64,000 bases of DNA from Citreicoccus inhibens (lineage in GTDB: Bacteria > Myxococcota > Myxococcia > Myxococcales > Myxococcaceae), in assembly GCF_019039035.1 (NCBI RefSeq), contig NZ_JAHNZT010000015.1, forward strand, positions 1-64,000, written 5' to 3'. Positions 1 through 6,978 of this stretch are shown here, piece after piece. A model generated the notes under the pieces. That model worked only from the letters and a program-made list of their open reading frames with translations, made no database searches and was not told where the DNA came from. The position numbers and the translations under genes are program-made. Every line of letters starts with the position of its first letter. Position 1 is the stretch's first letter.

Positions 1-1
1 T

Positions 2-58
2 GACCGTCGCTACCTCGACATGGCCTTGCTGACTTCAAACCCAGGCACCGCTGAATGA
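2..58 (+). CDS. Possible C-terminal end of a gene cut by the window edge
   Basis: An open frame enters from the left edge and stops with TGA at 56-58 after about 18 residues ending in LTSNPGTAE. The stop overlaps an ATG at 55-57 (ATGA arrangement), but that ATG opens only a 22-codon frame that ends at 121-123. Nothing about function can be read from so short a piece. It could be the tail of an effector or immunity gene belonging to the AT-richer block that follows, or simply noncoding sequence. Confidence 0.2.
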   Translation, partial: DRRYLDMALLTSNPGTAE

Positions 59-119
59 TGCCGCCAAGGAGCTTTCCTCCCCCGTACCCCCTCCGAACCG
101 ACTACACACGATTCGGGAC

Positions 120-512
120 TTGACCCCCATCTTCGGATTCAATCCCAGCACCGGGATTGACCCCGTCCATATCGTCATGGAGGCGCTCAAAGCGAGAAAG
201 TCCTATCCTGGCAAGGTCACGGACGACACGCCGGCATTCGCCATGGGCAGCTCGTATGGACTGAAAATCATGCAGATTGAGAATATCTGTCCCGAAGAAG
301 CCTACAACAAAATCAAAGCTGAATTCGAGAAGGCAAGAAACCACACCGCACCATGTTACAGCTTCCCCAATGGCAACGGCGACTGCATTTGCGCCACCTG
401 GCCAGCAACCATTGGCCTGCCCATTCCATCAGCGGATGAAAACATGCAAGCATACATGAAGGCCATGCAGGATGCCCCCAAGCGCAAGCATCTCGGCATC
501 AAGCCAGCATAG
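120..512 (+). CDS. Toxin-like C-terminal domain, possibly a broken or frameshifted effector
   Basis: About 130 residues with a Cys/His-rich centre: an N-H-T near residue 80, then C-Y-S-F-P and C-I-C-A-T-W-P, followed by IGLPIP. I do not recognise a family with certainty; the H...C...TWP..IG.PIP layout is reminiscent of small papain-like effector domains of polymorphic toxins. The frame is open from position 33 (stop TGA at 30-32) and contains no ATG before 177, so the TTG at 120 is only a guess; a frameshift or a longer missing N-terminus is possible. Codon use is AT-richer than the rest of the window. A compact acidic gene follows 9 nt downstream, as an immunity gene would. The call as coding is fairly good; the toxin role is inference. 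Confidence 0.5.
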   Translation: MTPIFGFNPSTGIDPVHIVMEALKARKSYPGKVTDDTPAFAMGSSYGLKIMQIENICPEEAYNKIKAEFEKARNHTAPCYSFPNGNGDCICATWPATIGLPIPSADENMQAYMKAMQDAPKRKHLGIKPA

Positions 513-521
513 AAGAGCACC

Positions 522-986
522 ATGACAGAAACAGAAAAACTGACGAAGTCCATCCAAACCATCATTGAAGCATGGAAGCGCACGAATCCAACGGGCAAGC
601 CCGAAAAGGAGCAGGTCCAGCGTTTCAACGATTTGCTAGAGCAACTCTACAAAGAAGGCTGGGATTACACGCTAGGACATGAGAACGAGCTGCCAGATGA
701 GTATCTCCCGGCACGTTACCTTCAGAGGCGAGCGAACGTGCAAGATGACCTGCAGGATGAGCTTGCGAATATCGCCAGCCGGTTCCGGAGCTGCCAGGAA
801 GGCTCCGACGCGGAACAGCAGGCCATCTCCGACTACCATCAAGTGATGGCTGAACTCTTCAGAATTGGGCACTGGCCAGAAGTTGTCGAGCCCGACTCGG
901 AACTCCCCCACGAGCACATGCCGCAAATCTACAAGGATGCACAGCGAAAGAGGATTGAAGAGTATCGCGCCTCCCAGAAGCCTTGA
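522..986 (+). CDS. Hypothetical acidic protein, immunity-like
   Basis: A 154-residue soluble protein rich in Glu, Asp and Gln, predicted mostly helical, with no signal peptide or membrane segment. Two short related stretches, LPDEYLPARY and LPHEHMPQIY, suggest an internal duplication of about 75 residues (GWDYTLGHENE versus IGHWPEVVEPDSE). ATG at 522 is preceded by AGAAGAG. It lies 9 nt after the toxin-like frame and shares its lower GC content, which is the usual layout of an effector and its immunity protein in contact-dependent or type VI systems. No family was recognised, so the role is inferred only from context and composition. Confidence 0.6.
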   Translation: MTETEKLTKSIQTIIEAWKRTNPTGKPEKEQVQRFNDLLEQLYKEGWDYTLGHENELPDEYLPARYLQRRANVQDDLQDELANIASRFRSCQEGSDAEQQAISDYHQVMAELFRIGHWPEVVEPDSELPHEHMPQIYKDAQRKRIEEYRASQKP

Positions 987-1111
987 GACGAATCTGCCGA
1001 TCCATCCGGAAGCCTCGCTGCAGGGGCTCAGCAGATCGACCGATCCGCCCGTCCCAAGATCCAACTCCAACTACCCCGTTCCGCCACAGGGGCACATGAA
1101 GACACGCGGGC

Positions 1112-1148
1112 AAAGAAAAAGCCCAGCAACCTTGCGGCTGCTGGGCTT
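1112..1148 (-). terminator. Rho-independent terminator of ssrA
   Basis: A perfect 10-bp inverted repeat AAGCCCAGCA (1119-1128) and TGCTGGGCTT (1139-1148) with a 10-nt loop. Read on the minus strand it lies just after the tmRNA 3' end and is followed by a U-rich tract (complement of 1112-1120, aaagaaaaa). Confidence 0.85.
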
Positions 1149-1155
1149 CTCTTTG

Positions 1156-1515
1156 TGGAGGCGGTGGGAATCGAACCCACGTCCGAAAGCCTTCCGCTCT
1201 TTGACCCTACGTGCGTAGTCCGCGATTTATTACGTCCCTGAGGCTCCCACGGACGGGATACTCAGAGCCGGTCCTGGAAAGGTCTCGCCACCTCGGGCCC
1301 AGGCACCCTCAGCAGCCAGCCCGCATTATGACGGTCCTACCCAACCCCACGGGCCGAGAGCTGGGGGACCGCGCGCTAAGAGCTGGTTTTAGGCAGCCAG
1401 CGCGAGCTCAACGTTGTCGTTGGCTTTTGTGTTGTTGTCGGAGGTTTTACGAGCACCCAACAAGCTCGGCACGCGTCTCGAACTTCTATGCCCCCGTCGA
1501 AGCCAGGTCGCCCCC
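1156..1515 (-). ncRNA. ssrA: tmRNA (SsrA)
   Basis: Transfer-messenger RNA that rescues stalled ribosomes and tags the nascent chain for proteolysis. The 5' end GGGGGCG (from 1515) pairs with CGCCUCC at the 3' end; the T arm GGTTCGATTCC sits near 1165-1180 and the conserved 5' block GACCTGGCTTCGACGGGGGC is present. The reading frame for the tag is at 1389-1424 and encodes ANDNVELALAA followed by TAA. The 3' CCA is not encoded (the DNA reads ACAA), so it must be added. A terminator follows at 1112-1148. smpB and sspB, which encode its carrier and the ClpX adaptor for its tag, lie at 39444-40482. Confidence 0.97.
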
Positions 1516-1570
1516 GGCGTTCTCTGGTTACTGACATCCGTGCGGCTCCGACTTCGTCCGCACGCCTACT

Positions 1571-1598
1571 ACCTTAACCGCTGAACCCGTGCGGTCAA
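1571..1598 (-). promoter_or_regulatory. Candidate promoter of ssrA
   Basis: On the minus strand TTGACC (complement of 1593-1598) and TAAGGT (complement of 1571-1576) are separated by 16 nt. Transcription would start near 1564, about 50 nt before the mature tmRNA 5' end at 1515, consistent with a precursor trimmed by RNase P. The -10 matches the consensus at positions 1, 2 and 6 only. Confidence 0.4.
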
Positions 1599-1761
1599 TC
1601 CCTTCGGCGCCCTCTTCGTCCACGCCCCACCCACGGCGCCACGCCGCAAGACCGCCTTCTGACACTCGCTGAACATTCCCTCGCCTCCCGGAACACCCCG
1701 CAGCGTAGGTTCCCCTCGCCTGCCGGGCGGCCCACCGCATGCCCGGCCGAAAGGTCCGCGC

Positions 1762-3117
1762 ATGACACGCCTCCTTGCCCTGCTGCTGCTCCTGCTGGCC
1801 CCGGCACTCCCCGCCGAGGCCCAGCAAGACACCTCCCGCTTCTTCCCCTACACCCTCAAGACGACGCGCCTGCCCAACGGCCTCACCGTCGTGCGCGTGC
1901 CGTTCAACTCACCCGGCATCGTCGCGTACGCCACCGCCATGCGCGTGGGCTCGCGCAACGAGGTGGAGGCCGGCAAGACCGGCTTCGCTCACTTCTTCGA
2001 GCACATGATGTTCAAGGGCACGAAGTCCAACCCCGAGGGCCAGCGCGAGCGCGTCCTCGGCAGCTTCGGCTTCGACGACAACGCCTTCACGAGCGACGAC
2101 ATCACCGTCTACCACTCGTATGGGCCGACCGCGGGCCTGCTCCAGCTCATCGCGCTCGAGGCCGACCGCTTCCGCAACCTCGAGTACTCCGAGCCGTCCT
2201 TCCAGACCGAGGCGCTCGCCGTGCTCGGCGAGTACCACAAGAACGCCGCCAACCCCGGGCTCAAGATGGAGGAGGAGCTCTTCGGCACCGCCTTCACCCA
2301 GCACACGTACCGGCACACCACGCTCGGCTTCTACGACGACATCAAGGCCATGCCGAAGGAGTACGCCTACAGCCGCACCTTCTTCGAGCGCTGGTACACC
2401 CCCGACAACGCCCTCATCTTCATCGTCGGTGACTTCAACGACGACCAGGTCATGGCCGCCGTGCGCGAGAACTATGGCGCGTGGAACCGCAAGTCCACGC
2501 CCGTCACCATCCCCGTCGAGCCCCCGCAGAAGCAGCAGCGCTCCGTCCATGTCGACTGGCCGCAGCCCACGCAGCCGCGCCATCAGCTCGGCTGGCACAC
2601 ACCCGCCTCCAACCCCAACACGCCCGACGCCGCCATCCAGGCGATGCTCGCCGAGTACCTCGTGGGCAAGACGAGCCCCGCGTACAAGGATCTCGTGCTC
2701 GACAAGCAGCTCGTCGAGTCCATCGACTCGCACCCGTCGCCGCACCGCGACCCCACCCTCTTCATCCTCGACGCCACCCTCCAGGACGAGAAGAACCGCG
2801 CCGCCGTGGACGCCACGCTCCGGCGCGAGGTGAAGGCACTCGCCTCGGGCAAGGTGGACGCCGCGCGCGTGAAGGCCATCCAGGACAACCTGCGCTACGG
2901 CAGCGTGATGAACCAGCAGACCGCGCAGGACGTGGCCATCGACCTGGCCGTGTACGCCGGCATCCTCGGCACGCCGGACGCGCTCGCCAGCTACCTGAAG
3001 CAGCTCTCTGTCGTGACTCCGAAGCAGCTCGTCGCCTTCGCGGGCAAGTACCTCGTGGACTCCAACCTCACCGTCCTCACCCTCACCCCCAAGGCCCCCG
3101 CCGGAGGGACGCCGTGA
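1762..3117 (+). CDS. M16 family zinc metallopeptidase, catalytic subunit
   Basis: A 451-residue secreted peptidase of the pitrilysin/processing-peptidase family. Residues 1-20 form a signal peptide (leucine-rich core, A-x-A site before QQDT). The inverted zinc motif HFFEH is at residues 77-81, and the distal ligand Glu lies in LGEYHKN about 75 residues later, so the site looks complete. The second half is the typical M16 C-terminal domain. It overlaps the next gene by one base (TGATGA), and that gene encodes a homologue without HxxEH; such pairs form one active unit, as in bacterial PqqL/YhjJ-like and mitochondrial processing peptidases. Likely acts on peptides in the periplasm. Start supported by GAAAGG upstream. 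Confidence 0.93.
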   Translation: MTRLLALLLLLLAPALPAEAQQDTSRFFPYTLKTTRLPNGLTVVRVPFNSPGIVAYATAMRVGSRNEVEAGKTGFAHFFEHMMFKGTKSNPEGQRERVLGSFGFDDNAFTSDDITVYHSYGPTAGLLQLIALEADRFRNLEYSEPSFQTEALAVLGEYHKNAANPGLKMEEELFGTAFTQHTYRHTTLGFYDDIKAMPKEYAYSRTFFERWYTPDNALIFIVGDFNDDQVMAAVRENYGAWNRKSTPVTIPVEPPQKQQRSVHVDWPQPTQPRHQLGWHTPASNPNTPDAAIQAMLAEYLVGKTSPAYKDLVLDKQLVESIDSHPSPHRDPTLFILDATLQDEKNRAAVDATLRREVKALASGKVDAARVKAIQDNLRYGSVMNQQTAQDVAIDLAVYAGILGTPDALASYLKQLSVVTPKQLVAFAGKYLVDSNLTVLTLTPKAPAGGTP

Positions 3118-4712
3118 TGAAGACATCCGCCATCGCATCCCTCTCGCTCACGGCGGTCCTGACCCTCGCGGGCTGCGCCACCACACCCAAGCCCGCGCCC
3201 GAGGCGCCCGCACCCACCGCGCCGCAAGCCGCGGTCGCCCCGGCCACGCCTCCGACGCTGCCCGCGGTGCCGCTCAAGGAGCCCAAGCCGATGGAGCTGG
3301 TGGTGCAGGCGCACCCCGACACGCCCATCGTCAGCCTGCGGTTCGTCTTCCACACCGGCTCCGTGGACGACCCGAAGGGCAAGGAGGGCCTCACCGCCCT
3401 CACGGCGCATCTGATGGCCGAGGGCGGCACGCAGAAGCTCACCGCCGCGCAGCTCCTCGAAGTCCTCTACCCCATGGCCGCCGAGTTGGAGGTGCACCCC
3501 GACAAGGAGTTCACCACCCTCACGGGCCGCGTCCACAAGGACTTCCTGCCGCGCTTCCTCGACCTGTTCACCGACGTGCTGCTCGCGCCGCGCTTCGACC
3601 CCGCGGAGTTCGAGCGCCTGCGCGCCAACGCGCTCAGTGCCGTGCGCAACGGGCTTCGCAGCGAGAACGATGAGGCGCTCGGCAAGGTGGGCCTCGACTC
3701 GCTGCTGTACGCGCAGCACCCGTACGGGCACTACAGCGGCGGCACCGTGCAGGGCCTCCAGTCCCTCACGCTGGAGGACGTGAAGGCCCAGGCCCAGCGC
3801 GTCTTCACGCAGGATCGACTCGTCATCGGGCTGGCGGGGCCGGTGGACGAGGCACTCCAGCGCACCGTCACCACGCGGCTCAGCGGATTGCCGGCCTCGG
3901 GCGCGCCGCGCGTCGCCCTCCCGCCGATTTCTACCGAGGGCGGGCGCGTGCTCATCCTCCAGAAGCCCGCGCTCTCCACCGCCGTCTCCATGGGCGCCGC
4001 CGTCCCGCTGCGCCGGGGAGACCCGGACTTCTTCTCGGTGGCCTTCGCGATGTCGTATCTCGGTGAGCACCGCCAGTTCATCGGCGTGCTCTTCAACGAG
4101 CTGCGCGAGAAGCGGGGCCTCAACTACGGTGACTACACCTACGCCGAGCACTTCAGCGAGGACCCGGGCACGACGTACCACCGGCCCAACATCGCGCGCA
4201 CGCAGCAGGACCTGACGGTGTGGCTGCGGCCCGTGGTGCCCGCCAACGCGCTGTTCGCCACGCGCGGGGCCATGTACTTCCTCGAGCGGCTCGTGACGCA
4301 GGACATTCCTCAGGACCGCTTCGACATCAGCCGCGGCTTCCTCCAGGGCTACACGCGCCTGTGGGAGCAGACGGATCAGCGCCGCCTCGGCTACGCCATC
4401 GACTCGCTCTACTACGGCACGCCGCACTTCCTGGATCAGTACCGCGAGGCACTGGCGAAGATGACGCCCGCGTCCGTGCACGCCGCCGTCAGCAAGTTCG
4501 TGCACCCGGACGGGCTCAACTACGTCTTCGTCACCGAGGACGCGCAGGGACTCGCGCAGGCGCTGCGCTCGGGCCAGCCTTCGCCCATCACCTACGCCTC
4601 GCCCAAGGCGCCCGAGCTGCTCCAGCTCGATCAGACCCTCATCTCCCTGCCGCTGCCCGTGCGTCCGGACGCCATCCGCGTCGTCCCGGTCGCCGAGTTC
4701 ATGGAGAAGTAA
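3117..4712 (+). CDS. M16 family non-catalytic subunit, lipoprotein
   Basis: A 531-residue homologue of the preceding peptidase. The ATG at 3117 overlaps the previous stop, and the first residues read as a lipoprotein signal ending in LTLAGC, followed by a Pro/Ala-rich linker of about 45 residues. At the place of the zinc motif it has HLMAEGG, so the catalytic Glu and second His are missing; the R/Y motif region of the C-terminal domain (GLNYGDYTYAEHF) is retained. It should be the substrate-binding partner, anchored to a membrane by its lipid. Translational coupling suggests a fixed ratio with the catalytic subunit. Confidence 0.92.
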   Translation: MKTSAIASLSLTAVLTLAGCATTPKPAPEAPAPTAPQAAVAPATPPTLPAVPLKEPKPMELVVQAHPDTPIVSLRFVFHTGSVDDPKGKEGLTALTAHLMAEGGTQKLTAAQLLEVLYPMAAELEVHPDKEFTTLTGRVHKDFLPRFLDLFTDVLLAPRFDPAEFERLRANALSAVRNGLRSENDEALGKVGLDSLLYAQHPYGHYSGGTVQGLQSLTLEDVKAQAQRVFTQDRLVIGLAGPVDEALQRTVTTRLSGLPASGAPRVALPPISTEGGRVLILQKPALSTAVSMGAAVPLRRGDPDFFSVAFAMSYLGEHRQFIGVLFNELREKRGLNYGDYTYAEHFSEDPGTTYHRPNIARTQQDLTVWLRPVVPANALFATRGAMYFLERLVTQDIPQDRFDISRGFLQGYTRLWEQTDQRRLGYAIDSLYYGTPHFLDQYREALAKMTPASVHAAVSKFVHPDGLNYVFVTEDAQGLAQALRSGQPSPITYASPKAPELLQLDQTLISLPLPVRPDAIRVVPVAEFMEK

Positions 4713-4729
4713 GCGACGCCCGAGCCCCG

Positions 4730-4754
4730 GGGGACGGAGTCGACCTCCGTCCCC
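4730..4754. terminator. Bidirectional hairpin between convergent genes
   Basis: A perfect 10-bp stem GGGGACGGAG (4730-4739) and CTCCGTCCCC (4745-4754) with loop TCGAC. It sits between the ends of the M16 gene and the aldo/keto reductase gene. No T-run is present on either side, so termination efficiency is uncertain. Confidence 0.55.
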
Positions 4755-4769
4755 TGCGGGTTCAGGTGT

Positions 4770-5873
4770 CTAGCGGAACCACGAGGGCTCGGCGCTGACC
4801 TCGGTGCCGCCCGTGAACATGCCGCGGGTGAAGAACTCGTTCTGGAAGAAGATGTACGGGTGGATGAGCTCCGGGCGGCTCACGGCCTCCAGGCGCGCGG
4901 CGAGCTCGGGCGGAATCACCACGTCGAGCGCGTGCAGGTTCGCCTCGAGCTGCTCCAAGCGCGTGGCGCCGATGATGGTGGAGGACACGCCCGGTCGGCG
5001 CGTCACCCACGCGAGCGCCACCTGCGCCGCGGGCTTGTCCAACTCGCGAGCCACCTCGCGCAGCGTGTCCACGATGGCCCAGTTGCGCTCGGTGAAGAGC
5101 TTGGTGAAGCCCGGGTTGTTCGAGGACGACACGGAGGGCAGTCGCCCTTCGCCCTTGGCCTGCGTTCCCTCTCGCGTGTACTTGCCGGAGAGCAGGCCCG
5201 AGGCCAACGGGCTCCACGGCGTTACGCCCGCGCCCAGCGCCAGCGCCGCGGGGATGTGCTCGCGCTCGATGTTGCGCTCGACCAGCGAGTACTCCAGTTG
5301 CAGGGCGGAGATGCGCTCCAGGCCCTCGCGCTCGGCGAGCGTCTGCGCCCGTGCGAAGTACCACGCCGGAACATCCGAGAAGCCGATGTAGCGGACCTTG
5401 CCCTCCCGCACGAGCGCGGTGAGGGTGGTCATCACCTCCTCCACCGGCGTCATGCCGTCCCAGGCGTGCAGCCAGTAGAGGTCCACGTATTCCGTCTGCA
5501 GGCGCTTCAGCGAGCCCTCCAGCGCGCGGTAGATGTTCTTGCGGCCGTTGCCGCCCGCGTTCGGGTCGCCCGGCGAGGTGTTCACCGTGAACTTCGTCGC
5601 GATGACGGCGCTGTCTCGGCCCCCCGCCTTCTTGAAGTAGTCGCCGATGAGCTGCTCGCTGGTGCCCTGCGTGTAGCCGTCCGCGGTGTCGAGGAAGTTG
5701 CCGCCCGCCTCCAGGTAGCGAGCGAGGATTTGATGGGCCGTCTCCTTCGGGCTGCCCCAGCCCCACTCGGTGCCGAACGTCATGGTGCCCAGGCACAGGG
5801 GGCTCACGCGCAGGCCGCTGCGGCCCAGCAGGTGGTAGCGAGACAGGGACTCGATTCGGGAAGTCGTCGTCAT
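4770..5873 (-). CDS. Aldo/keto reductase
   Basis: A 367-residue NADPH-dependent oxidoreductase of the AKR (TIM barrel) superfamily. The start MTTTSRIESL is chosen because AAGGAG precedes it by 8 nt; a further upstream ATG lacks this. The family tetrad is visible: Asp and Tyr in LDTADGY, Lys in VIATKF, and His in YWLHAWDG. Residues around ALAWVTRRPGVSSTIIGAT form the cofactor phosphate loop typical of the YghZ/YajO-like branch. Substrate cannot be told from sequence. It is transcribed divergently from a LysR regulator 101 nt away, which probably controls it. Confidence 0.93.
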   Translation of the reverse strand: MTTTSRIESLSRYHLLGRSGLRVSPLCLGTMTFGTEWGWGSPKETAHQILARYLEAGGNFLDTADGYTQGTSEQLIGDYFKKAGGRDSAVIATKFTVNTSPGDPNAGGNGRKNIYRALEGSLKRLQTEYVDLYWLHAWDGMTPVEEVMTTLTALVREGKVRYIGFSDVPAWYFARAQTLAEREGLERISALQLEYSLVERNIEREHIPAALALGAGVTPWSPLASGLLSGKYTREGTQAKGEGRLPSVSSSNNPGFTKLFTERNWAIVDTLREVARELDKPAAQVALAWVTRRPGVSSTIIGATRLEQLEANLHALDVVIPPELAARLEAVSRPELIHPYIFFQNEFFTRGMFTGGTEVSAEPSWFR

Positions 5874-5974
5874 GGGGGTGCTCCTTCGCAGCGGTTGATG
5901 CCGCATACAGTGGCGATCCCCAGCCTCGAATTGAAGGCGCGAAATCCGCGAAGACTTCTTAGAATCTCTTCACA

Positions 5975-6877
5975 ATGGCCCTGACCCCACTCAATGCCCT
6001 GGCCGTCTTCGTCACCGTCGCGCGGCGGAGCAGCTTCACGCAGGCCGCCCAGGAGCTGGGCGTCTCCTCGTCCGCGGTGAGCCAGTCCGTGCGGCAGCTC
6101 GAGGAGAAGGTCGGGCAGGCCCTGCTGGCTCGCACGACGCGCAGCGTGTCGCTGACCGAGGCCGGTCGCCGGCTGCTGGACGGCGCGGCCCCCGGACTCC
6201 AGGCCGCGCTCGCGGCGCTCGACAACCTGGGCGCGGAGGCGAACGAGGTGGCGGGCACGCTGCGGCTGACGGTGCCCTCGCTGTCACTGCCCATCGTGGT
6301 GGAGCCCGTGCTGCCCGCGTTCATCGCCGCGCATCCGCACGTCCGCGTCGATGTGTCCGTGGAGGATCGCTTCGTGGACATCGTCGCGCAGGGCTTCGAC
6401 GCGGGCGTGCGACTGGCCGAGTCCGTGGACCAGGACATGGTCCACGTGCGCCTCACGCCCCCGTTCCGCTTCCTCATCGTCGGCTCACCCGAGTACCTGC
6501 GACGCCACGGCACGCCCAAGTCGCCTCGGGACCTGGAGAAGCACGCGTGCCTGGGCTACCGCTCACCGACCACGGGGCTGCCGTACCACTGGGAGCTGGA
6601 GCGCGGGCGGCGCGAGCTGCGCGTGTCGGTGAAGGGACCGCTCACCTCGGACAACACGCAGTTCCTCACCAACATGGCCGCCGCGGGCATGGGGCTCACG
6701 TATGTCTCGGATCTCGCCGCGGGGCCGCAGCTGAGAAGCGGCGTGGTGCGGCCCGTGCTGGAGGAGTGGGCACCGTCTGTACCGGGGTTGTTCCTCTACT
6801 TCCCGCATCGGGCTCGCGCGTCCCCGGCGCTGCGCGCGTACCTCGATATGGCTCGGCAGGTTCTTCCTCCCCCCTGA
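5975..6877 (+). CDS. LysR family transcriptional regulator
   Basis: A 300-residue regulator. Residues 4-62 form the winged helix-turn-helix (LNALAVFVTVARRSSFTQAA... SVRQLEEKVGQALLARTTR), followed by a periplasmic-binding-like effector domain (residues 90-295). The divergent aldo/keto reductase gene starts 101 nt away; the shared intergenic region 5874-5974 contains AT-rich stretches around GAATTGAAG and GAAGACTTCTTAGAATC that could hold T-N11-A sites. LysR proteins usually activate such a divergent neighbour and repress themselves; the inducer is unknown. Confidence 0.93.
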   Translation: MALTPLNALAVFVTVARRSSFTQAAQELGVSSSAVSQSVRQLEEKVGQALLARTTRSVSLTEAGRRLLDGAAPGLQAALAALDNLGAEANEVAGTLRLTVPSLSLPIVVEPVLPAFIAAHPHVRVDVSVEDRFVDIVAQGFDAGVRLAESVDQDMVHVRLTPPFRFLIVGSPEYLRRHGTPKSPRDLEKHACLGYRSPTTGLPYHWELERGRRELRVSVKGPLTSDNTQFLTNMAAAGMGLTYVSDLAAGPQLRSGVVRPVLEEWAPSVPGLFLYFPHRARASPALRAYLDMARQVLPPP

Positions 6878-6978
6878 GTCCCGAGCCCACACTGGAGAAA
6901 TGGCGCAGGGCTGTATCCCGCGGCGCTTGGGCGGGGAAATCTTCCGCACCCCAGGGGTGGGTGCTAAGAGCCCTCCTC

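Noticed and set aside
1156-1180. T-arm-like GGTTCGATTCC suggesting a tRNA gene.
   Set aside because: It is the 3' tRNA-like part of tmRNA; no anticodon arm is present and the 5' partner lies 340 nt away.
1211-1832. Short open frames over ssrA and its promoter region.
   Set aside because: They overlap the tmRNA gene or are GC-rich shadows without ribosome-binding sites or conserved motifs.
1909-3138. 409-codon minus-strand frame.
   Set aside because: Antisense to the M16 peptidase gene with HFFEH; Gly/Val/Arg-rich shadow.
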